Notes: generated by a model not told the origin, from the sequence alone. 36,886 bases of DNA from Betaproteobacteria bacterium (GCA_009923755.1 RFSW01000006.1:1-36886), one strand, 5' to 3'; shown: positions 1-9,068, counted from the stretch's first letter. Numbers and translations are program-made.

Positions 1-345
1 GAGAACATCCGTGTGCGTTCGGTGATCGGGCGCTTTCTCGAGCACAGCCGCATCTTCTACTTCCGCAATGATCGGGACTCCGACCTCTATCTCTCGTCGG
101 CCGATTGGATGGACCGAAACTTTTTCCGCCGCGTTGAGGCCTGCTTTCCGGTACGCGATCGCCGTCTCAAACAACGTGTGCTGCGCGAAGGCATCCGGCC
201 CTACCTCAACGACAACGCCCAAGCATGGCTGATGGACGGCGAGGGTCATTACCGTTTGCGCACGCCGCGTCGTGGCGGCAGACGGGTCGCCGCGCAGGCG
301 GATCTGCTACGGCTGCTGAGTGACGGCGCGGCCGAAGGAAAATGA
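1..345 (+). CDS. ppk1: Polyphosphate kinase 1, C-terminal fragment (5' end outside window)
   Basis: The reading frame is open from the first base and ends at a TGA at 343-345, leaving about 114 residues of the C-terminal domain. The fragment opens with ENIRVRSVIGRFLEHSRIFY, the conserved core near the end of Ppk1, and continues with the SADWMDRN segment typical of the same family. Ppk1 reversibly transfers the gamma phosphate of ATP to polyphosphate at the inner face of the membrane. The catalytic histidines lie upstream and cannot be checked. The next gene on the same strand encodes a CYTH-CHAD protein, and ppx and phoU lie just beyond, so the fragment belongs to a polyphosphate locus. Identity is clear despite truncation. 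Confidence 0.93.
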   Translation, partial: ENIRVRSVIGRFLEHSRIFYFRNDRDSDLYLSSADWMDRNFFRRVEACFPVRDRRLKQRVLREGIRPYLNDNAQAWLMDGEGHYRLRTPRRGGRRVAAQADLLRLLSDGAAEGK

Positions 346-360
346 ACAAACACACAAAAC

Positions 361-398
361 CGTCATCACGGCTTAACAATAGTATGCTTGCGATGACG
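361..398. repeat. Short inverted repeat between ppk1 and the CYTH-CHAD gene
   Basis: CGTCATC at 361-367 is repeated in inverted form as GATGACG at 392-398, separated by 24 bases that include the A/T-rich stretch TTAACAATAGTATGC. The 92-bp gap between ppk1 and the next gene is noticeably richer in A/T than its surroundings, as expected for a promoter or operator. The repeat is short and could be chance. No run of T follows, so it is not a terminator. Confidence 0.3.
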
Positions 399-437
399 TA
401 GTGTTGCGCCTCGTTGCACCCATGTCGTGCAGAGGGT

Positions 438-1940
438 ATGGAGATCGAACTCAAACTGGCGCTCGCGCCCACCGCGATGCGCCGTCTTATCGGCAGCCCC
501 CTGTGGTCGATCTGGCGCACCTCCGATGCGCGTAGTCGGCTGAGCACGCTGTATTTCGACACGCCCGAAGGCCACCTGCTGCGCGAAGGCGTGGCGCTGC
601 GCGTTCGACGCGCCGGGCGCCAATGGATCCAGACGGTAAAGGAGGGCGGCGGGGGTGCGCTCGGCGGGTTGCATCGCCGCACCGAGTCCGAGTGTCCGGT
701 CGGCGGCCCGCGTCCCGAGATCGCCAAGGTGCCAGCCGCCTTGCTGGATGGCCCGCTGGGCGACAAAGCTGTGCAAGCGCAGCTGGTGAAGGTGTTCGAG
801 ACACGGTTCGAGCGCCTCGCTCGCACCGTGCACACCAGCAGCGGCGCCGTCATCGAAGTGGCTTTCGACCGTGGCAGCGTGATCGCTGGAGACCGCCAAT
901 CGCCGATCTGCGAAGTCGAGCTGGAACTCAAGTCGGGGCAGCCGACCGACCTGCTGGCGATGGCGCGCGCGGTGGTGCGCGAGGGCGGCTGGCTCGACGA
1001 CGTCAGCAAAGCTGCGCGCGGCTATCGCCTGGCGTGGCCGGACCGGGTGCCGGCCAGCGTTCCGGTGACCGCCAAAGCCGATTCCGCCTCGAACCTGCGG
1101 TCCTGGCATGAGCTGGTGGTCAACGCGGTGTCCAGCGGCCTGGCGCACCTCCACGGCAACGCCGCCGGGGTTCGCGACGATGACCCCGATCCCGAATACA
1201 TCCACCAGATGCGCGTCGCCACGCGCCGGCTGCGCACCGTACTGGCGATCGCCCGGCGTCATGAGCACCACCCGCTCACCACTCACCTGCTCGCCGAGAC
1301 CGGTTGGCTCGGCCGCAGCCTCGGGCCCGCACGCGACTGGGATGTCATCCTCGGCGAGGTGCTGCCGGCGCACATTGCAGCCCACGGCACGCCCTCGGGT
1401 TACACGCGGCTCCTGAGCGACATCGACACGGCACGCCAGGCGGCCCACCGGGTGGCAGCCGCCGCCGTCGGTTCCGCCCGGTATGGTGAGCTGGTGCTGG
1501 ATCTGCTGGCCTGGCTGGAACTGCCCCCGCCCGACGGGCGCCAACGCGCTGCCGCATCGGCACGCGAGCAGCTCGGCCGCCGCCATCGCAACGTGCTGCG
1601 ACTCGGCCAACCCGAGTTGCTGGTCGACGATGAGGCTCGCCACCGGCTGCGGCTCGCCTGCAAAAAACTCCGCTACACCGCCGAATCGCTCGCGCCTGCT
1701 TTTGGCGCTCGCGCCAGCGACCGCTACGTGGCAGCCCTTGCGCATTTGCAAAAGTCGCTGGGCGGGCTCAACGATGCAGCGGTGGCGACAATGCGGCTCG
1801 ACAGCCTGCCAGCGGGGCGCGCCGAGGCCGCACGCCGCGCCATCAAGCGCCATCTGCGCCAGCTCGCGCTGCAAAAGCTCGATTCGCTGTCGACTCAATG
1901 GCAGGCCTTCACAGCCACCAAGCTGTTCTGGAGTAAGTAG
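438..1940 (+). CDS. CYTH-CHAD domain protein (polyphosphate-binding / triphosphatase type)
   Basis: This is a 500-residue protein. It starts at the ATG at 438, so that the second residue begins the CYTH signature ExExK (MEIELKL); an earlier TTG at 414 would only add eight unconserved residues. Residues 1-200 are a CYTH domain (triphosphate tunnel metalloenzyme fold) with alternating charged strands such as YFDTPEGHLLREGVALRVR. Residues from about 225 form a CHAD helical bundle with the conserved HQMRVATRRLRT and LACKKLRY motifs. CYTH domains in this fusion hydrolyse triphosphate or tripolyphosphate, and CHAD domains bind polyphosphate; both statements are family knowledge. The gene lies 92 bp after ppk1, and sixA starts on the base after its TAG. 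A role in polyphosphate granule biology is an inference from this context. Confidence 0.9.
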   Translation: MEIELKLALAPTAMRRLIGSPLWSIWRTSDARSRLSTLYFDTPEGHLLREGVALRVRRAGRQWIQTVKEGGGGALGGLHRRTESECPVGGPRPEIAKVPAALLDGPLGDKAVQAQLVKVFETRFERLARTVHTSSGAVIEVAFDRGSVIAGDRQSPICEVELELKSGQPTDLLAMARAVVREGGWLDDVSKAARGYRLAWPDRVPASVPVTAKADSASNLRSWHELVVNAVSSGLAHLHGNAAGVRDDDPDPEYIHQMRVATRRLRTVLAIARRHEHHPLTTHLLAETGWLGRSLGPARDWDVILGEVLPAHIAAHGTPSGYTRLLSDIDTARQAAHRVAAAAVGSARYGELVLDLLAWLELPPPDGRQRAAASAREQLGRRHRNVLRLGQPELLVDDEARHRLRLACKKLRYTAESLAPAFGARASDRYVAALAHLQKSLGGLNDAAVATMRLDSLPAGRAEAARRAIKRHLRQLALQKLDSLSTQWQAFTATKLFWSK

Positions 1941-2396
1941 ATGGATCTGATCTTGTGGCGTCACGCCGAAGCTGGCTACGGACCGCCAGACCTTGAGCGG
2001 ACACTGACGTCGCACGGCGAGCAGCAGGCGCGCGCCATGGCGGCGTGGCTACGCCCCCGCCTGCCCGAGGGCACTCGCATCCTCGCGAGCCCGGCCCGAC
2101 GCACGCAACAGACCGCCGCAGCCCTGTCGAAGCGCATCGAAACGCTGGAGGCGCTGGCACCCGGTGCCAGTGCGGAGGCACTGCTGGCGGCCTGCGGCTG
2201 GACCGCGACTGGAAGCGGCAGTGTGGTGGTGGTGGGTCACCAGCCCACCCTGGGCGAAGTCGCCAGGCGGCTGTTGGGCATCTGCGGCGCGGTCCCGGTG
2301 CGCAAGGGCGCGATCTGGTGGTTCACCGGGCGCGACCGCGAGGGCAGCCCGGTGGTGCTCACCGCCTGTCTGCCACCCGCGTTGCTCAACGACTGA
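1941..2396 (+). CDS. sixA: SixA-type phosphohistidine phosphatase
   Basis: This is a 151-residue histidine-phosphatase superfamily protein. The catalytic RHAE motif is at residues 7-10, and SPARRTQQTA and VVVGHQPTLGEVARRL carry the downstream conserved arginine and histidine. Its length matches E. coli SixA (161 residues) rather than the longer cofactor-dependent mutases. SixA removes phosphate from histidine residues, for example on the Hpt domain of ArcB or on NPr of the nitrogen PTS. The ATG directly abuts the stop codon of the CYTH-CHAD gene with no spacer, so the two are almost certainly co-translated. It converges on ppx, with 23 bp between the stop codons and no clear terminator. Confidence 0.88.
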   Translation: MDLILWRHAEAGYGPPDLERTLTSHGEQQARAMAAWLRPRLPEGTRILASPARRTQQTAAALSKRIETLEALAPGASAEALLAACGWTATGSGSVVVVGHQPTLGEVARRLLGICGAVPVRKGAIWWFTGRDREGSPVVLTACLPPALLND

Positions 2397-2419
2397 GCGC
2401 TACGCCCGGCACTGCCGAC

Positions 2420-3922
2420 TCAGGCGCCGGGATGCGCCGTATCGATCTCTTCAAGGCGCAACTCGCAGCCGACCAGCTGCCACTGTCGCACCTCTTCGGC
2501 AAGCGACGCCTGAGTAAGCGGGTGCGCCGACAACCATTCTGAATCCAGCGACACGCGCACCCGATTCTGATCGCAGGCCAGCAGCCGTAACGGCGCAACA
2601 ACATCGAGCGCGTAACGCGACCGGTGCAACAAAGCGGCCAGACGCAACGCGACGATCTGTGCGCGCCGCAAATCGTGCCGGAGCGAAGTAGCCACCTTGC
2701 CGAGCTTGCCGCGATGGCCAAGCACGAGGTTGGCCAGCGCCTCCTGTTCGGCACGCGAAAACCCGGGCATGTCGGCGTTGCGCAGGATGTAGGCAGAGTG
2801 CTTGTGATAACCGGAATGCTCCACCGACAAGCCGAGTTCGTGGAGATCAGCGGCCCATTTGAGCTGCTGACGGATGGTCTCGTCACCCCCATCGATGTCC
2901 CCCAGCACGGCCAGCGCGCTCTGCGCAACCGCAGCCGCCTGGGCGGTATCGACCTGATAACGACGCTGGAACTGGCTCACCGTCACGCCACGCAGGTCCT
3001 TCTCGCCAAAACGGCCGAGCATGTCGTAGAGGATGCCTTGGCGCATCGCGCCCTCGGCTGGCACCATGCGCTCGATGCCGAAAGCCTCGAACACCGCGCA
3101 CATGATGGCGAGGCCGGCGGCCAGCACCTGCATCCGGTCGGGGCGGACCTGCGGATAGTCGCGCGGCTCGAAACCGCCGGCGCGGATGCCTCGACGCACC
3201 AGACCCTCCAGACCTTCGGGCGTGATCACGCCGTCATCCAGCCCGCTCGACTCGCCGATGATCTGCGACAAGGCGCGCGCCGAGCCCGACGAACCTACCG
3301 CCTGTGTCCAGTCGGCGGGAGTGAATTCGTGCGCCACCACTTCCAACTCGGTGAGCGCGGCCAGCCGGGCGCGCTGCATGGCATCGGCGGTGACGACGCC
3401 GTCGGGGAAGTAGCGCAAGGTGTAGCTCACGCAGCCCATGTACAGGCTCTCGAGCCGGATCGGCCGGTAGGACTGGCCGATGATGCACTCGGTGGAGCCG
3501 CCGCCGATGTCCACCACCAGTCGCCGCGCACGCGAAGGCGGCAGGCTGTGTGCCACACCAAGGTAGATCAGCCGCGCCTCCTCGCGTCCGGCCACCACCT
3601 CAATGGGAAAACCCAGCGCCTCCTCAGCGGCGGGCAGGAACGCATCGATGTTCTTGGCGATACGGAAGGTGTTGGTGCCGACCGCGCGCACATCGTCGGG
3701 CACCAGCCCACGCAAACGCTGGCCGAAACGGGCCATGCAATCGAGGGCGCGCTGTTGCGATTCGACGCTGAGGATCTTGTCGGCACTCAGGCCAGCGCCA
3801 AGCCGCACCGGCTCTCGCAGCGCATCGAGCGGGAACACCTGCCCATCGACCACGCGGGCGATCTGCAGGTGGAAACTGTTGGACCCCAGGTCGACTGACG
3901 CAAGGGTCCTAGGCTGATTCAA
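2420..3922 (-). CDS. ppx: Exopolyphosphatase, Ppx/GppA family
   Basis: This is a 500-residue protein with an ASKHA-fold N-terminal half: phosphate-1 loop VDLGSNSFHL at residues 10-19, phosphate-2 loop VDIGGGSTE near 137-145, and a C-terminal HD-like helical domain. The length matches E. coli Ppx (513). It releases phosphate from the ends of polyphosphate; members may also hydrolyse pppGpp, and sequence alone does not decide this. The start used is a TTG (rare) at 3922 with AGAGG about 9 bases upstream; the N-terminus then aligns with the family start just before the first beta strand, and no ATG or GTG lies nearby in frame. The gene is 51 bp downstream of phoU on the same strand, giving a phoU-ppx operon. 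Confidence 0.92.
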   Translation of the reverse strand: MNQPRTLASVDLGSNSFHLQIARVVDGQVFPLDALREPVRLGAGLSADKILSVESQQRALDCMARFGQRLRGLVPDDVRAVGTNTFRIAKNIDAFLPAAEEALGFPIEVVAGREEARLIYLGVAHSLPPSRARRLVVDIGGGSTECIIGQSYRPIRLESLYMGCVSYTLRYFPDGVVTADAMQRARLAALTELEVVAHEFTPADWTQAVGSSGSARALSQIIGESSGLDDGVITPEGLEGLVRRGIRAGGFEPRDYPQVRPDRMQVLAAGLAIMCAVFEAFGIERMVPAEGAMRQGILYDMLGRFGEKDLRGVTVSQFQRRYQVDTAQAAAVAQSALAVLGDIDGGDETIRQQLKWAADLHELGLSVEHSGYHKHSAYILRNADMPGFSRAEQEALANLVLGHRGKLGKVATSLRHDLRRAQIVALRLAALLHRSRYALDVVAPLRLLACDQNRVRVSLDSEWLSAHPLTQASLAEEVRQWQLVGCELRLEEIDTAHPGA

Positions 3923-3973
3923 GAACGCAAACCTCTGGCGGAAGTGTCCGGTGACGTCGGCAAAGCCCAGTGA

Positions 3974-4675
3974 TCAGCCGCCACTGACCTCTTGCAACAC
4001 TTCGGGCGTGACGTGACGCACATCGCGACCTTCGACCATGTAGACCACATACTCGGTGATGTTGGTGGCATGGTCGCCGATGCGTTCGATGGCCTTGGCG
4101 ACAAACAGGATATCAAGGGCCGACGAGATGTTCCGCGGATTTTCCATCATGTGGGTGATGAGCCGACGGGTGACGCCGTCGAACTCGGCGTCCACCGCGA
4201 GGTCCTCGGCCGCAACCAAGGGCGCGACCTTGGGGTCGAGGCGGGCGAACGAGTCGAGCGCCTGGCGCACCATCAGGATGACCTTTGCCATCATCGATCC
4301 CAGTTCGCTGAAGCGGGTCACCTGCAAGCCGTCCTGCAACGCGATGGCGTGCGCCTTGCGAGCCACCTTCTCAGCCTTGTCGCCGATCCGTTCGAGGTCG
4401 GTGATCGACTTGACCGTCGCCATCACCAGGCGCAGGTCGTTGGCGACCGGCTGGCGGGTGGCGATGAGGTTGGTGCAAAGCTCGTCGATCTCCACTTCCA
4501 TCGCGTTGATCTGGTAGTCGCTGCTCATGACCGTCTCGAACTCACCCAGATGGTTGGTTTCCAGCGCCTTGAGCAAGCGGTTGAGTTGGGCCTCGACCAG
4601 CCCCCCCATGTATGCCACGCGGCCTCTCAGGGCCTCGAGTTCGTCGTCAAACTTGCTGCTGGTGTGCTGGTCCAT
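3974..4675 (-). CDS. phoU: Phosphate-specific transport accessory protein PhoU
   Basis: This is a 233-residue all-helical protein made of two PhoU repeats. The metal-binding type motifs are MEVEIDELC and RIGDKAEKVAR in the first repeat, and AVDAEFDGV and ERIGDHATNITEYVVYMVEGRDV in the second. PhoU mediates between the Pst transporter and the PhoR kinase to repress the Pho regulon when phosphate is plentiful. The ATG is preceded by GGAG at 5 bases. No pst or phoBR gene is present in the window; here phoU leads a two-gene unit with ppx. A PHO-box-like direct repeat lies 47 bp upstream, so PhoB control is likely. Confidence 0.95.
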   Translation of the reverse strand: MDQHTSSKFDDELEALRGRVAYMGGLVEAQLNRLLKALETNHLGEFETVMSSDYQINAMEVEIDELCTNLIATRQPVANDLRLVMATVKSITDLERIGDKAEKVARKAHAIALQDGLQVTRFSELGSMMAKVILMVRQALDSFARLDPKVAPLVAAEDLAVDAEFDGVTRRLITHMMENPRNISSALDILFVAKAIERIGDHATNITEYVVYMVEGRDVRHVTPEVLQEVSGG

Positions 4676-4721
4676 AACGGCTCCGAAAGTAGGGTGTACG
4701 ACTGCGCGAGCGCGCGAGTCT

Positions 4722-4739
4722 ATGAGCGGAATATGACAA
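4722..4739 (-). promoter_or_regulatory. PHO-box-like PhoB site upstream of phoU-ppx
   Basis: Read on the minus strand, the site is TTGTCAT-ATTC-CGCTCAT: two 7-bp direct half sites separated by 4 bases, the geometry of PhoB boxes (consensus half site CTGTCAT). The first half matches 6 of 7 and the second 5 of 7. It begins 47 bp upstream of the phoU ATG and lies in the 70-bp gap between the rpiA stop and phoU. A matching -10 element is not obvious in the GC-rich bases downstream. Confidence 0.5.
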
Positions 4740-4745
4740 AAAGAC

Positions 4746-5426
4746 TCACGGCCTCGGCTCGACCCGACGCACGCCGCCCGGTCCGCCGATCAGCGCAATA
4801 TCAGCCGAACGGCGTGCAAACAGACCCACCGCCACCACTCCGGCGATCTGGTTGATGTCGCTCTCCATGCCGATGGGGTTGAGGATCTCAAGACCATGGA
4901 CATCGAGGATGCAGTTTCCATTGTCGGTGGTGAAGCCGATGCGCAAGTCAGGCGCACCGCCGAGCCGTACCAACTCCCGGGCCACATGCGCGCGTGCCAT
5001 CGGTATGACCTCCACGGGCAGCGGGTAACGCCCGAGCAGATCCACGCACTTGCTCTCGTCAGCGATACAGACGAACTGACGCGCCACCGCGGCGACGATC
5101 TTCTCGCGCGTCAGCGCACCGCCGCCGCCCTTGATCAAGTGCAGGTCGGGGCTGATCTCGTCGGCGCCATCGATATACACCGGCAGCTCATTGACGCTGT
5201 TGAGGTCGAGCACCTCGATGCCGACCTTCCTGAGACGCTGCGCGGTGGCTTCGGAGCTGGCCACAGCGCCAACGACCTGATGACGCAGGTCGCCGAGCAT
5301 ATCGATGAAAAAGTTGGCAGTGGAGCCGGTGCCGACACCGATCACGCCGCCACGCGGCACATAGGCCAGCGCGGCTTCGGCGACAGCACGCTTGGCCGAG
5401 TCGGCGGAGGCGCTAAAAAGACCCAC
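4746..5426 (-). CDS. rpiA: Ribose-5-phosphate isomerase A
   Basis: This is a 226-residue protein, close to E. coli RpiA (219). It interconverts ribose 5-phosphate and ribulose 5-phosphate in the non-oxidative pentose phosphate pathway. Visible motifs are [11 protein letters not shown] (phosphate binding), YIDGADEI (catalytic Asp) and [16 protein letters not shown] (catalytic Lys and Glu region). The start is GTG, supported by a GGAG eight bases upstream; an ATG overlapping that GGAG is out of frame. The gene diverges from ilvA, with about 150 bp between the starts. It sits upstream of phoU on the same strand, but the PHO-box-like site in the gap argues for separate control of phoU. Confidence 0.95.
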   Translation of the reverse strand: MGLFSASADSAKRAVAEAALAYVPRGGVIGVGTGSTANFFIDMLGDLRHQVVGAVASSEATAQRLRKVGIEVLDLNSVNELPVYIDGADEISPDLHLIKGGGGALTREKIVAAVARQFVCIADESKCVDLLGRYPLPVEVIPMARAHVARELVRLGGAPDLRIGFTTDNGNCILDVHGLEILNPIGMESDINQIAGVVAVGLFARRSADIALIGGPGGVRRVEPRP

Positions 5427-5580
5427 AGTGCGAACTCCATGCTGGCAGAAACAGCCTGAGGATAGCCGAAAGGGCCTCGCCTGGCGGTCCTGCGACTTGC
5501 CCTCTGTTAACCTTGCCGCCTCTAATTTGTCTTGTGCTCAAAAACCCTGCGCGATTGCCGCGCCGGCGACCCTGAACCTC

Positions 5581-7116
5581 GTGCCTGCCTCGCCCCTGAC
5601 CACCCTGACCGCCGGGGATTACCTTGAGCGCATTCGCGCGGCGCGCGTCTACGATGTCGCGGTGCGCACCGACCTAGGCTTCGCCCTCGCTCTGTCAGAG
5701 CGAGTCGGCAGCACAGTCTTCTTCAAGCGCGAAGACCAGCAGCCGGTATTCAGTTTCAAATTGCGTGGGGCCTACAACCGCATCGCGCACCTCACGCCGG
5801 AGCAGCTGGCCAAGGGCGTCATCTGCGCCTCAGCGGGCAACCACGCGCAGGGTGTTGCGCTGTCGGCGGCCAAGATCGGCTGCCGCGCGGTCATCGTCAT
5901 GCCCACCACCACGCCCGCGATCAAGGTGGATGCGGTGCGCCGGCGCGGCGGCGAGGTGGTGCTGCACGGCATGAGCTACGACGAGGCCTACGCCCACGCC
6001 CGCGAACTCGAGCAGAGCGAGGGCATGACGTTTGTGCACCCGTTCGACGATCCGGACGTGATCGCCGGCCAGGGCACCATCGGCCTGGAGATCCTCGAGC
6101 AGCACCCGGGACCGATCGACGCCGTGTTCTGTTGCGTCGGTGGCGGCGGTCTGCTGGCCGGCGTGGCAGCGGCGATCAAGGCGCTGCGCCCCGAGATCAA
6201 GGTGTTCGGCGTCGAGGCCGCTGATGCTGATGCGATGGCGCAATCGCTCGCCGCCGGACAGCGCATTGCACTGACGCAAGTGGGCCTGTTTGCCGATGGT
6301 GCGGCGGTCAAGCAGGTTGGCGAGGAGACCTTTCGCCTGTGCAAGGACCTCTGCGACGGCATCGTGCTGGTCGACAACGACGCCATCTGTGCTGCGATCA
6401 AGGATGTGTTCGAGGACACGCGCAGCATCCTCGAGCCCGCCGGTGCGCTCGGCGTGGCCGGCGCCAAGGCCTGGCTGGCCGAGAACGGCCTTAGTGACAA
6501 GACGGTGGTCGCCATCGCCTCAGGCGCCAACATGAACTTCGACCGGCTGCGCTTTGTAGCCGAACGCGCCGAAGTAGGCGAGCAGCGCGAGGCGGTACTG
6601 GCGGTGACCATCCCCGAGCAGCCTGGCGCGTTCAAGGCCTTCTGCGCGCAGATCGGCAACCGCAACATCACCGAGTTCAACTACCGCTACGCCGACCCGC
6701 AAGCGGCGCACATCTTTGTCGGCGTGAGCGTGGGCAGCCGCGACGAGGGCCGCAAGCTGGCGGCCAACCTCGTCGCACACAGCCTGCCGACGCTAGACCT
6801 CACCGATGATGAGATGGCCAAGAGCCACCTGCGCCACATGGTCGGCGGGCGGGCCGATGCCGCCGACGAACTGCTCTACCGCTTCACCTTCCCGGAGCGG
6901 CCGGGCGCACTGCTCAATTTCCTCACGCAGATGCCGCAAGGCTGGAACATCTCTCTATTCCACTACCGCAACCACGGCGCCGACTACGGCCGCGTGCTGG
7001 TCGGCATCCAGGTGCCGCCAGGCGACAAGCCGCGCTTCCAAGGTTTTCTGGATGCGCTGGGGTATCCGTACGTCGAGGAAACGGCGAACCCGGCGTATCG
7101 CTTGTTCCTTCGATAA
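5581..7116 (+). CDS. ilvA: Threonine ammonia-lyase, biosynthetic (threonine deaminase)
   Basis: This is a 511-residue PLP enzyme that deaminates threonine to 2-oxobutanoate, the first step of isoleucine synthesis. The fold-type II catalytic domain spans about residues 15-325. The PLP lysine is K60 in SFKLRGAYN, followed by SAGNHAQGVA and the phosphate-binding VGGGGLLAG. Two ACT-like regulatory domains follow (about 330-410 and 425-505), with EQPGAFKAFC and PERPGALLNF as their effector-loop motifs, so isoleucine feedback control is expected. The length equals E. coli IlvA (514) if translation starts at the GTG at 5581; the frame is open another 189 bases upstream, but that extension is not protein-like. 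The ribosome site is weak. Confidence 0.93.
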   Translation: MPASPLTTLTAGDYLERIRAARVYDVAVRTDLGFALALSERVGSTVFFKREDQQPVFSFKLRGAYNRIAHLTPEQLAKGVICASAGNHAQGVALSAAKIGCRAVIVMPTTTPAIKVDAVRRRGGEVVLHGMSYDEAYAHARELEQSEGMTFVHPFDDPDVIAGQGTIGLEILEQHPGPIDAVFCCVGGGGLLAGVAAAIKALRPEIKVFGVEAADADAMAQSLAAGQRIALTQVGLFADGAAVKQVGEETFRLCKDLCDGIVLVDNDAICAAIKDVFEDTRSILEPAGALGVAGAKAWLAENGLSDKTVVAIASGANMNFDRLRFVAERAEVGEQREAVLAVTIPEQPGAFKAFCAQIGNRNITEFNYRYADPQAAHIFVGVSVGSRDEGRKLAANLVAHSLPTLDLTDDEMAKSHLRHMVGGRADAADELLYRFTFPERPGALLNFLTQMPQGWNISLFHYRNHGADYGRVLVGIQVPPGDKPRFQGFLDALGYPYVEETANPAYRLFLR

Positions 7117-7138
7117 GGGCTGCCTTGCCCGACAGCGT

Positions 7139-9025
7139 TCAGGGCAGGGCCAACTGCCCCTCGCCAAAGGCATCCGCTGCGGTCTGGTAGTAGGCGATCG
7201 CCTCGTCCCGCAGGCCCGGCACCACCGCGGTGGGCGTCACGCCAAAGGTCTCAGGGTCGATGCTGTAGGCCTCGACGATCCGCTTGGGCCGCAGGACAGT
7301 GAGCACTCCGTCCTTGAGATAACCCAATTCCTGATAGTTGGAGACGAAAGCGCGCTCGGCCGACCCCTCGGGCTCGTAGATCGAGCGCCCGAAGAAGTGC
7401 GCATCGCCGCGCAGGCCCATGACCTCGAGTAGCGTCGGCGGCAGATCGATCTGGCTCATCAACTGCTCGTGGCGCCCTGGCGACAGCAGATTGGGCGCAT
7501 AAAAGATCATCGGGATGTGATAGCGATCCACCGGCAGGCGCGTCTTGCCCGCTGCCGAGGCGCAATGGTCGGCGAGGATGACGAACAGGGTGTCCTTGAA
7601 CCACGGCTTGCTGCGCGCCTTGGCAATGAAGTCGCCGATCGCCCAGTCGCTGTATTTGACAGCGCCGCTCCGCCCGCCGGGGGAGGCGATGTCGATGCGG
7701 CCTTCCGGGTAGGTGTAGGGCCGGTGGTTGGAGGTGGTCATGATGTGCGCGAACACCCGCTTGCCCGATGCAGTTGCGCGGTCGAGCTCATCGAGCGACT
7801 GGCCGAAGAGCACTTCATCGGCCACACCCCATGCATTCTCAAAGGTGACGCGGCTGTCAGGGATGTCGCTGCGGTCGATCACCCGGTAATCGTTGCCGCC
7901 AAAGTAGGCGTTCATGTTGTCGAAGAACCCGTTGCCGCCGTAGAGGAACAGCGGTTGCACTCCTTGACGGGCCAGCACCTCGCCGAGGCTGGCCAAGTGG
8001 GCGTTGCCGGGCCGGCGCACGATCGCCTGCCCGGGCACCGGCGGTGTACCGAGCGACACCGCCTCAAGGCCTCGCACGGTGCGGGTCCCGGTGGCCAAAA
8101 GACGCGTGAAAAAAATGCCTTCTCCGGCCAGACGGTCGAGGTTGGGGGTCAGCGCATCGCGGTTGCCGAATGCCGCCATGTAATCCGCCGACAGGCTCTC
8201 GACCGTGATCATGACGACATGGCGGGGTTTGCGCCGGAACGGGGATGCATCTTCCGGCGCGTCCATCATGTCCTCAGGATTTATGGCCTCGCCCAGCGGT
8301 ACACGGTCGACACCGAGACCGGCGAGCAGATGGTTGGCTTGGTCGCGCGGCAGCGTGGCATAAAAACGATGGTAATCAAGCTCGTTGCGCCACGCCGCGC
8401 GCACCAACGACGCCAAACCATTGCGTGACAGCTCCTCCACGCGCGGGTCGGTGCCTGAAGCTGTGGCTGAAGGCATAACGATTGCCGGTGGCAGCATCAG
8501 CAACATGAGGAGCGCGCGCCGCGGCAACGCCGGCGCCCCCTGGACCACCGCCCCCCGCAGCAGCAGCCACGTAAAAGCTGCGGCCAGCGCTGCAACGGCC
8601 ATCAGCACCGGCACAACCGGATACGACTGGACGATGTTGGCAACGACCTCATGTGTGTAGAGCAGGTAATCGATGGCGATGAAATTGAATCGAGTGGAGA
8701 ACTCGGTCCAGAAGACCCACTCCGACACAGCGGCAAACAGCAGGCCGAACACCAACAAGAACACCCCCGCGGCGCGCATGCCGCGCCACAGAGGCCGTTG
8801 CAGAAGGGGCGCCGGAAACAGCATGGCGCCGAGCAGAAATGGCAAGGACAGGAGCAGGGCCACGCGCAGGTCCTCGACCAGGCCGAAGCCGAGGATGGCC
8901 AAGAGGTCTTGGCCCAATTCGGCGCCACTGTATGCGGCGAGAACACTCAGGCCGATGCGCGTCAGCAACGCGATGGCCAATACCAGCAGGGCGACGCGCA
9001 CCCAGAGCAAACGAGCAGACAGCAT
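7139..9025 (-). CDS. LTA synthase / OpgB-like membrane sulfatase-fold transferase
   Basis: This is a 628-residue inner-membrane protein. Residues 1-175 contain about five hydrophobic helices. From about residue 250, after HVVMITVESLSADYMAAFG, comes a periplasmic sulfatase-fold domain with the nucleophile region TGTRTVRGLE and the metal-site segment FVILADHCAS. The topology matches lipoteichoic acid synthase and the E. coli phosphoglycerol transferase OpgB, which move glycerol phosphate from phosphatidylglycerol and leave diacylglycerol. The ATG has GGGAG five bases upstream. It lies 43 bp downstream of a PAP2 phosphatase on the same strand, and dgkA diverges from that pair. The acceptor (osmoregulated glucan or another glycan) cannot be told from sequence. 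Confidence 0.85.
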   Translation of the reverse strand: MLSARLLWVRVALLVLAIALLTRIGLSVLAAYSGAELGQDLLAILGFGLVEDLRVALLLSLPFLLGAMLFPAPLLQRPLWRGMRAAGVFLLVFGLLFAAVSEWVFWTEFSTRFNFIAIDYLLYTHEVVANIVQSYPVVPVLMAVAALAAAFTWLLLRGAVVQGAPALPRRALLMLLMLPPAIVMPSATASGTDPRVEELSRNGLASLVRAAWRNELDYHRFYATLPRDQANHLLAGLGVDRVPLGEAINPEDMMDAPEDASPFRRKPRHVVMITVESLSADYMAAFGNRDALTPNLDRLAGEGIFFTRLLATGTRTVRGLEAVSLGTPPVPGQAIVRRPGNAHLASLGEVLARQGVQPLFLYGGNGFFDNMNAYFGGNDYRVIDRSDIPDSRVTFENAWGVADEVLFGQSLDELDRATASGKRVFAHIMTTSNHRPYTYPEGRIDIASPGGRSGAVKYSDWAIGDFIAKARSKPWFKDTLFVILADHCASAAGKTRLPVDRYHIPMIFYAPNLLSPGRHEQLMSQIDLPPTLLEVMGLRGDAHFFGRSIYEPEGSAERAFVSNYQELGYLKDGVLTVLRPKRIVEAYSIDPETFGVTPTAVVPGLRDEAIAYYQTAADAFGEGQLALP

Positions 9026-9068
9026 GCGGACTCCCTCGAAAACGCGAAGCGAGTCTGCATGCGCAGTC

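Noticed and set aside
361-398. PHO box upstream of the CYTH-CHAD gene
   Set aside because: CCGTCAT is a fair half site, but the expected second half four bases later does not match.
366-2015. 549-residue open frame antisense to the CYTH-CHAD and sixA genes
   Set aside because: It spans two well-supported plus-strand genes and has no motif of its own.
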